Source of the DNA: Bifidobacterium breve
GTDB taxonomy: Bacteria > Actinomycetota > Acidimicrobiia > Acidimicrobiales > Ilumatobacteraceae
DNA length: 7,753 nt
Reading direction: 5' to 3'
Assembly (NCBI GenBank): GCA_943325425.2
Contig: CALPPJ020000050.1
Span: 1-7,753, forward strand
Numbering within the stretch: the first letter of the stretch is position 1; the number at the start of each line of letters is the position of its first letter. The position numbers and the translations under genes are program-made. The notes beneath the pieces were generated by a model. The model had not been told where the DNA came from and searched no databases. It saw only the letters and a program-made list of their open reading frames with translations. Positions 1 through 6,362 of the stretch are shown one piece after another.

Positions 1-702
1 ACTGCGACGGGCCAGATCGCCATCTGATGACACACACAACGTCACTCGCGGAGCAACTTCAACTGACGCAACATCACGACCGATGCGCTGTGCGCCCTCG
101 GCAATAAACGTGCGGTAATTTGCAGCCAACGACGGCGACAAATAACGACCACCGACAAGCGCAATGTCGGCAATCTCGCCAGCCAAACGCATCATCTGCG
201 GGCTACGAGTACCAATCGACATCGGAACCTGCGCCGGGTTCAACGGGTCAACGTGCTGCAATCGCGAATCGTTGACCGTAATCGTTTCACCCTGATAATT
301 AACCGTCTCACCGCGCAACAACGCACGCATCACCGTGACGGCATCACGTACATGCGCAACTGGACGCGGATACGTTTCGCCGACCGCTTCAAGACCGGCA
401 CCAACGCCAAGTCCCATAAATGCACGACCGTTCGACACATCATGCAAAGTTGCGGCTATGCCAGCCAACACCGCAGGATGACGCGAATACGGATTAGTCA
501 CCATCGGGCCAAGCTCAATACGCGTTGTTGACTGAGCAACAAGTCCCAGCAACATGAAACAATCGTGCCAAAACACCACATCAGAAATTCCGAGGCGATC
601 AAACCCCACGTCTTCAGCAAGTCGAGCGAGCTCGATCACTTGTTGCACCGGCATACCAGGCGTGATCTCGGCTTCAAGTGTGATGTTGTTGGTCATCGTC
701 AT
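1..702 (-). CDS. Luciferase-like (LLM class) flavin/F420-dependent oxidoreductase, 3' end cut by window edge
   Basis: An open frame of 234 codons runs without a stop from an ATG at 702 to the left window edge. Family members are usually about 290-350 residues, so the C-terminal part of the TIM barrel is missing. The family uses FMN or F420 for hydride transfer or monooxygenation. Visible hallmarks are an N-terminal helix with LARLAEDVGFDRLGISD (about 25-41), the barrel strand RIELGPMVTNPYSRHP (61-76), the glycine-rich loop FMGLGVGAG (95-103), and GTRSP followed by RLAGEIADI (164-180). These resemble methylene-tetrahydromethanopterin reductase and other F420-type members, but FMN cannot be excluded. 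The start is chosen because ATG lies 16 nt after the stop of the amidohydrolase; an in-frame ATG at 696 is an alternative. No strong ribosome-binding site is visible, so coupling to the upstream gene is likely. It is the last visible gene of the operon. Substrate unknown. Confidence 0.9.
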   Translation of the reverse strand, partial: MTMTNNITLEAEITPGMPVQQVIELARLAEDVGFDRLGISDVVFWHDCFMLLGLVAQSTTRIELGPMVTNPYSRHPAVLAGIAATLHDVSNGRAFMGLGVGAGLEAVGETYPRPVAHVRDAVTVMRALLRGETVNYQGETITVNDSRLQHVDPLNPAQVPMSIGTRSPQMMRLAGEIADIALVGGRYLSPSLAANYRTFIAEGAQRIGRDVASVEVAPRVTLCVSSDGDLARRS

Positions 703-718
703 CCAATATTTGCGATTC

Positions 719-2116
719 TCAGAGAATCGGGTACTTAGATTTGTCAGGCAATCCCGAACGCGCCGTAATGGCTTCACCAGCTTCTTGACACTGCGCCCAG
801 AATCGATCTTCGTCAATAGTCAACATACGGCCGGCTTCAACGACCTTCTTGCCATCAACGAACACTGTGTGCACTCCCCGACCATCGGCCGACCACACGA
901 GTTGGTTCATAATGTTGAGCAATGGACGCCATTCGGGACGATCGGTGTCGTGCAAGACAACGTCGGCTTTTTTGCCGACCTCAAGTGAACCAATTTCATC
1001 TTGAGCATTCATTGCTCGTGCGCCACCCAGAGTGGCCATTTCATAGGCCTTTTCAGCGGGGAACATCTGCGGATCGGTTCGAGCATCTTTAAACAAACCA
1101 GCAACTAAGTATGTGGCACGCATGAGGTCTGAATAGTTTGATGCGTTGTTGCCGTCGGTGCCGATACCTAAGTTGATGCCAGCCATCGCCATTTCGGGCA
1201 TCTTGCCGACTTGCGTGACGCCGTAGCTGACCTTCAATGCAGTCGTCGGACAGTGAGCAACCGAAACTCCGGCTTGCGCCATGACTGCAAGTTCTTGATT
1301 ATCAACTTGCACACAGTGCGTAATTGACACGTCGTCTTTCAAGACGCCAATTTCGGCCAAGTGAATCATGGGGCGATGACCAAACTCTTCAAGGAAACCT
1401 TCGGGGTCAAGCTTGGCAGGCGACATATGGAAACTCATACCCACACCATGTTCATCGGCCAACGCACGTGCGGCTTTCCACAACGGATCTGAACACGTGG
1501 TGTGGCCGACAAGCGTGCTGTATGACTGAATACGACCACCAGCAATTGAGCGGTACTTCGTAATTGATTCTTCAAGGTTGCGAATCGCTTCATCGGTGTC
1601 TTGTTTGTAGACATCGGGCTCAGGCGGAAGGTCCCAGATCCAACGACCTACCCGACCACGAATACCAATGTCAACAAGTCCTTCAACGACTTCATCCATG
1701 AAACGAATGGTCCCGGCTTCAAGGAACGACGTTGTTCCGCTCTTGAGCATTTCAATTGACGCCAACTGACCCGACATTTTTTCTTCACGGGCATTGAACA
1801 CCGAATACAACGGGCACAACCACATAAATACGTTCTCTTCGAAGGGCGTGTCATCGGGAACGTATCCACGCGTGAGTGGTTCACCGGTGATGTGAATATG
1901 CGAGTTCACCATTCCGGGGGTCACCACAAATCGATCGCCACCAACTGTTTCTTTGGCCGTGTAGGTGCGCGAGATGTCTGAGTACTTGCCTACTGCGACG
2001 ATGGAACCCTTATCGATGGCCACTGCACCGTTGCGAATGATGTCGCGGGTCTTATTCATGGTGACGACATACCAACCGCGAATGATGGTGTCGATAGAAA
2101 TCGGTTGATCGCTCAT
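719..2116 (-). CDS. Amidohydrolase of the TrzN/AtzA/SAH-deaminase type
   Basis: The product is a 465-residue cytosolic metal-dependent hydrolase of the amidohydrolase superfamily. Relatives remove amino, chloro or methylthio groups from N-heterocycles such as triazines, purines and pyrimidines. The N-terminal beta-sandwich strand region (about 8-65) leads into PGMVNSHIH, whose H73 and H75 are metal ligands. Further family positions are GHTTCSD (H205), SFHMSP (H230), SITHCVQ (H267), AHCPTTALK (288-295) and GTDGNN (D321). The C-terminal sandwich is seen at LEVGKKADVVLHD. Length is normal for the family (about 440-480). The residue three after H230 is Pro rather than the Glu of the common HxxE motif, so the exact chemistry is uncertain. 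The ATG is supported by a GGAGAG motif 4 nt upstream. It starts 33 nt after the methyltransferase stop and ends 16 nt before the luciferase-like gene. N-heterocycle hydrolysis or deamination would fit the nucleoside-type importer upstream, but the substrate is inferred only. Confidence 0.9.
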   Translation of the reverse strand: MSDQPISIDTIIRGWYVVTMNKTRDIIRNGAVAIDKGSIVAVGKYSDISRTYTAKETVGGDRFVVTPGMVNSHIHITGEPLTRGYVPDDTPFEENVFMWLCPLYSVFNAREEKMSGQLASIEMLKSGTTSFLEAGTIRFMDEVVEGLVDIGIRGRVGRWIWDLPPEPDVYKQDTDEAIRNLEESITKYRSIAGGRIQSYSTLVGHTTCSDPLWKAARALADEHGVGMSFHMSPAKLDPEGFLEEFGHRPMIHLAEIGVLKDDVSITHCVQVDNQELAVMAQAGVSVAHCPTTALKVSYGVTQVGKMPEMAMAGINLGIGTDGNNASNYSDLMRATYLVAGLFKDARTDPQMFPAEKAYEMATLGGARAMNAQDEIGSLEVGKKADVVLHDTDRPEWRPLLNIMNQLVWSADGRGVHTVFVDGKKVVEAGRMLTIDEDRFWAQCQEAGEAITARSGLPDKSKYPIL

Positions 2117-2120
2117 AGTT

Positions 2121-2126
2121 CTCTCC
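2121..2126 (-). promoter_or_regulatory. Ribosome-binding site of the amidohydrolase gene
   Basis: The minus strand reads GGAGAG followed by AACT and ATG, a good Shine-Dalgarno match at slightly short spacing. It fixes the amidohydrolase start at 2116 and lies in the 33-nt gap after the methyltransferase stop. Confidence 0.65.
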
Positions 2127-2149
2127 GGATCTAGATGTTTAGTTGTTGA

Positions 2150-3241
2150 TTACTCAGGTTTGCTGGCGACATACATTGAATTAAAACCAATGGGTTCAAT
2201 GAGGCGAAGGGCTTCAAAACCTGTTGCCCGAATCCATCCCGTTACTTCTTCGTTGGTGAAGGTGTGACCTTGACGTGTTGCCGCCACCATCGTGACTCCC
2301 ATCAACACACCAAACGGATTGAACTTACGGGTGTTATCACGGAAGTAGTCGCTCACGATGACTCGTCCGCCAGGTCGCAATGCGGCAAAGGCGCGATCAA
2401 TCATGTGCTGAGCACCCTCGTCACCTTCAGTGCGCAAGATGTGCCCAAGGATGACCATGTCAAATGAGTTGGGTTCGAGTTCAACCGTATGAAAATCGCC
2501 AGGCAAGTATTCAACGCGCGACTCGTGATCGGCAATACCAGCCGCAGCGATACGACGTTTGGCTACTTCTAGCACTCCGGCATAATCGTTGACCACCGAT
2601 GTTGCGGTTGGGTTTTGGCTCAACACTGCAACTGACCACGGTGCTCCACCAGCACCAAGATCAAGTAAACGCAAGTGCGGTGTGCGGCTGTAGCCGATCT
2701 TCAGATCGGCGCGCGTCGCAGCCCGCAACATCGTTGGATACGTCGCCTCAACAAGCGGTACGTAAAAACCCTCTGGGTCATTTTCAATGGGTTGCCTTGG
2801 TGTTCCACGGCGGAACGTTTCGGCTAGTTCTTCCCAGTTTTCAAGTGGACCAGGAGCAACACCAATGAGGTCGGCCATGCTGGCCACCGCGTCGCTTGTG
2901 AGATAACGCGCTGCGAGATCGCCGAGTTTGTAGACATCGCGATATTGCTCAATCATTCCGATGGCCACTAGTCCGTCAAACAAGAACAATGCACTGCGGC
3001 GTGACAATCCCGTTGCCTCAGCGAGTGGCTCAAGGGGGCACGGACCAATTTTTTGCAGCGTGTCAAAGGCACCAAGTTCGATACCAGCCATGAGAAGCCA
3101 GTAATTTCCGTAACCCTGGATGATGTTCCACACTAGCGCAGAGGCCGGTGGTTTGAAGTCGGTCCACGGTGTGCCTTTATGGGCAGCAGTATGACTCTTT
3201 TTCAGCTCGGGATACGGAGCGTCGCGTTCGACAATGGCCAT
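2150..3241 (-). CDS. SAM-dependent class I methyltransferase with winged-helix dimerisation domain
   Basis: The product is a 363-residue cytosolic protein with the two-part layout of O-methyltransferase family 2 (plant caffeate and bacterial hydroxyneurosporene type). The N-terminal helical and winged-helix dimerisation domain (about 35-120) contains IELGAFDTLQKIG, LAEATGLSRRSA and DGLVAIGMIE. The C-terminal Rossmann fold carries SAM motif I LLDLGAGGA (192-200), VVNDYAGVLEVAKRR (216-230), PGDF (247-250), FDMVILGHIL (260-269) and LRPGGRVIVSDYF (288-300). The usual catalytic His-Asp pair of this family appears here as GHILRTEGDEGA: H267 is followed by Ile, so a His-base mechanism is uncertain. 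Length is typical. The start ATG is 7 nt after the stop of the reductase gene with only a weak ribosome-binding site, suggesting translational coupling. The methyl acceptor is unknown and could be an oxygen, nitrogen or sulfur atom. Confidence 0.88.
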   Translation of the reverse strand: MAIVERDAPYPELKKSHTAAHKGTPWTDFKPPASALVWNIIQGYGNYWLLMAGIELGAFDTLQKIGPCPLEPLAEATGLSRRSALFLFDGLVAIGMIEQYRDVYKLGDLAARYLTSDAVASMADLIGVAPGPLENWEELAETFRRGTPRQPIENDPEGFYVPLVEATYPTMLRAATRADLKIGYSRTPHLRLLDLGAGGAPWSVAVLSQNPTATSVVNDYAGVLEVAKRRIAAAGIADHESRVEYLPGDFHTVELEPNSFDMVILGHILRTEGDEGAQHMIDRAFAALRPGGRVIVSDYFRDNTRKFNPFGVLMGVTMVAATRQGHTFTNEEVTGWIRATGFEALRLIEPIGFNSMYVASKPE

Positions 3242-3248
3242 CGTTATT

Positions 3249-4292
3249 TCACGGCTTCAAAAGAATCTTGCCGAAGACATCGTTGTTCTGCATTTTGCTT
3301 TGTGCCTCGGCGGCATCTTTGAGAGCAAACGTCGAGTCGATGACTTTTTGGAATGAACCATTACAGAAGGTATTCCAGGCCTTACCGAACTCTTCGGGAC
3401 GATACGGATCGCTGCCGAGCAACTGAATTCCCATATGGAACATGAAACCGAGTGACGGAATGGTCGCAGTATCGCCAGTGGTATTGCCACAGTTGACCAA
3501 ACGACCGCGTGGCTTGAGAGAAAACATCGAGTCAGCCCACAAGGCTGGTCCAACATGGTCGAACACCATGTCAACGCCCGCACCTGCAGTTGCGCCACGT
3601 GCGAAGCCCGTGACATTTTCGGTGCGGTTATTACACACTGCACTCGCACCAAGGGCGAGGGCCTTGTTGCACTTCTCTTCGCTACCAGCTGTTGCCAACA
3701 CTGTCGCGCCAGCCGCGACTGCAAGTTGAATCGCCGCCACACTCACGCCGCTTCCAGCAGCATGAATCATCACGGTCTCACCAGACTTCAAGCCGCCAAC
3801 TTCAAAGAGAGCATGCCAGGCGGTGAGGTAACACGTCGGAAAAGTTGCTGCATCGTCGTACGACATGGCGTCGGGGATCTTGTACACGTGGGTCGCGGGA
3901 GCGACGCACAATTCGGCATAACCACCAGCCACAGTTGCACCGATGACACCGAGTTCACCATAGATATCACCCATGCCCGCATAAATCGAGCCCGCATTGA
4001 CACCTGCAAGCGATGGATCAACAACGACACGATCACCAATTGATAAACCCAGTGAAGATTCAACTTGCGAACCAATCGCCACAATCTCACCAGCAACATC
4101 CATACCTGCAATATGCGGGTAGGTAAAACCGGGCATTGTGAACCAACCGTTACGTTGCACCACATCAAGATGGTTGACGGCTGCAGTGTGAACCTTCACG
4201 ACGACGTCGTGAGTACCAGCCGAAGGATCAGGACGATCTCCATAGACCAAAACCTCGGGTCCACCCGGATTGTCGTACCACACTGCTTTCAT
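3249..4292 (-). CDS. Medium-chain dehydrogenase/reductase (quinone-oxidoreductase-like, non-zinc)
   Basis: The product is a 347-residue NAD(P)H-dependent oxidoreductase of the MDR superfamily, close in layout to NADPH:quinone or enoyl reductases. The N-terminal GroES-like domain begins MKAVWYDNPGGPEVL and includes HTAAVNHLDVVQRNG (35-49), PHIAGMDVAGEIVAIG (59-74) and GDRVVVDPSL (86-95). The Rossmann domain has GETVMIHAAGSGVSVAA (171-187) as the nucleotide-binding loop, then LGASAVCN and DMVFDHVG. The positions that bind catalytic zinc in alcohol dehydrogenases read Asn40 and Met64 instead of Cys and His, and the structural-zinc lobe (about 92-118) has no Cys, so it is judged zinc-free. The start is supported by AGGGAG 6 nt upstream. 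It follows the second permease by 34 nt and precedes the methyltransferase by 7 nt. The substrate is unknown; reduction of a conjugated carbonyl or alkene is the family expectation. Confidence 0.92.
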   Translation of the reverse strand: MKAVWYDNPGGPEVLVYGDRPDPSAGTHDVVVKVHTAAVNHLDVVQRNGWFTMPGFTYPHIAGMDVAGEIVAIGSQVESSLGLSIGDRVVVDPSLAGVNAGSIYAGMGDIYGELGVIGATVAGGYAELCVAPATHVYKIPDAMSYDDAATFPTCYLTAWHALFEVGGLKSGETVMIHAAGSGVSVAAIQLAVAAGATVLATAGSEEKCNKALALGASAVCNNRTENVTGFARGATAGAGVDMVFDHVGPALWADSMFSLKPRGRLVNCGNTTGDTATIPSLGFMFHMGIQLLGSDPYRPEEFGKAWNTFCNGSFQKVIDSTFALKDAAEAQSKMQNNDVFGKILLKP

Positions 4293-4298
4293 GACTGA

Positions 4299-4304
4299 CT
4301 CCCT
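4299..4304 (-). promoter_or_regulatory. Ribosome-binding site of the MDR reductase gene
   Basis: The minus strand reads AGGGAG, then 6 nt, then ATG at 4292. It is a good Shine-Dalgarno match in the 34-nt gap after the permease and fixes the reductase start. No convincing promoter or hairpin was seen in the same gap. Confidence 0.7.
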
Positions 4305-4326
4305 AGAAAATAGAAATTGAGATTGG

Positions 4327-5265
4327 TTACTTCAGACCGCGAATAAACGGTCGAGCCAAAGACACTGGTTGACGTGTGTGTTTAGCGAAGATCAACATCA
4401 CGACAATCGTTGCAAGGAATGGTAGAGCAGCTAACAACTGAGCGTTGAAGTCGTGCCCCACAATATTTGGCAGATTTAATCGCAATGCATCGACGTAACC
4501 GAACAAGATGCAACCAGCAACTGCACCGCGCAATGTCCATCCACCAAAGATCACAGCCGCAATCGCGATGATTCCCTTGCCACCAATGTTGCCGCTTTCA
4601 AAACGACCAACTTGACCAAGTAGATACACCGCTCCACCTAGACCAGCAATCAGGCCTGTGTACAAAATTGCGTGACGACGTCGCGCGTTCACATGAATAC
4701 CTGTGACGTCAGCCGCTTGTGGATCTTCACCAACTGCTCGCACTTCGAGTCCCCAAGTGGTGCGCATGAGCAGCCACCAAGACAACGGGATAACTGCGTA
4801 GACCAAGTACATCGGCCAACGCTGACCAAACATGGCCGGACCAAGGATCGGAATGTCGTACAGCAAAGGAATCTTTGTCTCGCCAGCCAATTTTGTCGAG
4901 AGGTCAAAGTTGGGCTCAAGAAAAGCCACAAGTCCGAGCAACAAAATATTGAGCGTGAGACCAATACCAAATTGATCAGCATTCAAGTAGTGACTCAGAT
5001 ACGCCTGTAGCGATGACACAAAGACACCAGCAATCGCTCCGACTAAAAGCGAGAAAGCAAAGTTTGAGGTCTGGGTATAGGCAATCGCTGAAGCAAAGTG
5101 ACCGCCCAACAACATCGCTTCAACTGACAAGTTGATCGTGCCAGCACGTTCGGCGACCCACTCGCCCACTGCTGCAAAAACCAAAATGGCAGCCAAACGA
5201 AATGTGCTTTGGTACAACGGCCCATTGGCCAAGATGTCGCCGAAACTTCCGAGAAAAGCCAACAT
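4327..5265 (-). CDS. Nucleoside/BMP-type ABC transporter permease (NupQ/YufQ-like)
   Basis: The product is a 312-residue integral membrane subunit of the BPD_transp_2 (sugar/branched-chain/nucleoside) permease family. It would form one half of the inner-membrane channel with the permease encoded just upstream. About eight hydrophobic segments are visible, for example around 22-37, 50-63, 70-86, 100-116, 151-167, 199-217, 231-258 and 276-294. Family marks are ERAGTINLSVEAMLLGG (39-55), close to the typical ERSGxxNxxxEG form, the cytoplasmic coupling region AVGEDPQAADVTGI (177-190), and GGKGIIAIAAVIFGGW (228-243). Length matches NupQ/YufQ (about 310-320). The start is 2 nt after the stop of the partner permease and is preceded by a strong GGAGAGGG motif. 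Substrate class (nucleoside, nucleobase or related compound) is inferred from the family, whose characterised members import guanosine and other nucleosides. Confidence 0.92.
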   Translation of the reverse strand: MLAFLGSFGDILANGPLYQSTFRLAAILVFAAVGEWVAERAGTINLSVEAMLLGGHFASAIAYTQTSNFAFSLLVGAIAGVFVSSLQAYLSHYLNADQFGIGLTLNILLLGLVAFLEPNFDLSTKLAGETKIPLLYDIPILGPAMFGQRWPMYLVYAVIPLSWWLLMRTTWGLEVRAVGEDPQAADVTGIHVNARRRHAILYTGLIAGLGGAVYLLGQVGRFESGNIGGKGIIAIAAVIFGGWTLRGAVAGCILFGYVDALRLNLPNIVGHDFNAQLLAALPFLATIVVMLIFAKHTRQPVSLARPFIRGLK

Positions 5266-5267
5266 GG

Positions 5268-6362
5268 TTATGCCCTCTCCGTCATCAGGGCGAGAACTCG
5301 TCGCTTCTTGCGCAACTCACTCACCGCCGGAGGGATAAACAATGCGAGTACTAACAAGCCGCGGATCACGTCAACCAATACCGATTCAACGCCAGCAGCG
5401 GCCAAGAAGTTAGAACCGGTATGCAAACTGGCGAACGCCAACGCCACCGGAATAGATGCATACGGATTGTTACGTGCAACTAATGCCACAAGCAATCCGT
5501 CCCAACCAACACTTGCCGCAAAACCACTTGACGCACGGTAGTTAGATTCACCAGTCGCCAACATCAATGAGCCAGCGAGGCCGGCAGCTGCACCAGAAGT
5601 GAGCAAGGCCATTGTTCCGAAACGAACGTGGGAGACGCCTGCACGTTGCGCAGTACGCGGATTCAGACCCAACATCTTGAGTCGGAAACCCCACACCGAA
5701 TGGGCCAACATGTACGCCACTCCAACGGCAAAGATGATTGCGATCGGCACAGTAAGCGGAACGTTGTTACCAAAGATGTGCATGATGCCAAGTCGAGAAT
5801 TCACTGCAGTCTTGGCACTGTTTTGAATCTTGGTTGGAGAACCTTCAATAACTTCGAGCAATAAGAACTTACGAGTCATGGTGTAACCCGTGATCTGGCT
5901 CGATAGGTACACCAGCAACAAGGTTGAGAGCACGACTGGCACACGACGCCAGTAATAGAGCAAGGCCGAAATACCCGCCCAGGCGGCACCAGCCAACATG
6001 CCCAGTAAAACACCGAGAATCAACATCAGCGGACTGCCGGGATGAATCTTGGTCATGATGAATGCCGCACCAGTAGCACCTATCAACACTTGGCCTTCTT
6101 GACCAATATTGATGATGCCGGCTTTGGCAGCAATCGCACTTCCGGCGGCAACGATGAGAAGCGGTGCGGCACGGCGCAAGGTTTCGCCCCAACGACCAGG
6201 ATTCTTAAAGGCACCATTGATCATGGCTTCAACGGCTTTTGACCACGAGCCACCACTGGTATTCACCAGGATTGCGGCGATCACAAAAGCGGCAACGATG
6301 CTGACGACATATAGAGCAATCAGCTCGACGCGATCACGCTTCGCTGTAGGTGTTGTGCTCAC
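5268..6362 (-). CDS. Nucleoside/BMP-type ABC transporter permease (NupP/YufP-like), GTG start
   Basis: The product is a 364-residue membrane permease of the BPD_transp_2 family and pairs with the following NupQ-like subunit. A short cytoplasmic N-terminus is followed by a hydrophobic segment (about 13-33) and further segments near 66-82, 112-136, 143-158, 203-220, 247-268, 286-310 and 327-345. The family motif AGIINIGQEGQ (81-91) corresponds to the FNIGxEGQ signature of YufP-type permeases. The coupling region is MLGLNPRTAQRAGV (230-243). The start is GTG, whose first bases form a GTGA overlap with the TGA stop of the ATPase gene, giving a 4-nt overlap and probable translational coupling. The upstream GGGCGG is only a weak ribosome-binding site. 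Length is normal for the family (about 350-370). Confidence 0.92.
   Translation of the reverse strand: MSTTPTAKRDRVELIALYVVSIVAAFVIAAILVNTSGGSWSKAVEAMINGAFKNPGRWGETLRRAAPLLIVAAGSAIAAKAGIINIGQEGQVLIGATGAAFIMTKIHPGSPLMLILGVLLGMLAGAAWAGISALLYYWRRVPVVLSTLLLVYLSSQITGYTMTRKFLLLEVIEGSPTKIQNSAKTAVNSRLGIMHIFGNNVPLTVPIAIIFAVGVAYMLAHSVWGFRLKMLGLNPRTAQRAGVSHVRFGTMALLTSGAAAGLAGSLMLATGESNYRASSGFAASVGWDGLLVALVARNNPYASIPVALAFASLHTGSNFLAAAGVESVLVDVIRGLLVLALFIPPAVSELRKKRRVLALMTERA
5273..5280 (-). promoter_or_regulatory. Ribosome-binding site of the NupQ-like permease gene, inside the upstream gene
   Basis: The minus strand reads GGAGAGGG, then 7 nt, then ATG at 5265. The motif lies within the last codons of the preceding permease gene, which ends 2 nt before the ATG. 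It is the strongest Shine-Dalgarno match in the window. Confidence 0.75.

Noticed and set aside
554..988. A 144-codon plus-strand open frame spanning the amidohydrolase/luciferase-like junction
   Set aside because: It overlaps both well-supported minus-strand genes, has no ribosome-binding site that I can see and no family resemblance.
2117..2149. Palindromes ATCTAGAT and TCCGGA in the gap before the amidohydrolase gene
   Set aside because: Each is only 6-8 nt, expected by chance, with no paired copy elsewhere that I could see; not enough for an operator or terminator call.
3555..4043. A 162-codon plus-strand open frame opposite the MDR reductase gene
   Set aside because: It lies entirely antisense to a well-supported gene and the translation is low-complexity and Cys/His/Arg-rich without a domain.
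4293..4326. Possible internal promoter or terminator between the permease and reductase genes
   Set aside because: The gap is AT-rich on the minus strand but shows no convincing -35/-10 pair at proper spacing and no hairpin followed by a T run; only the ribosome-binding site is supportable.
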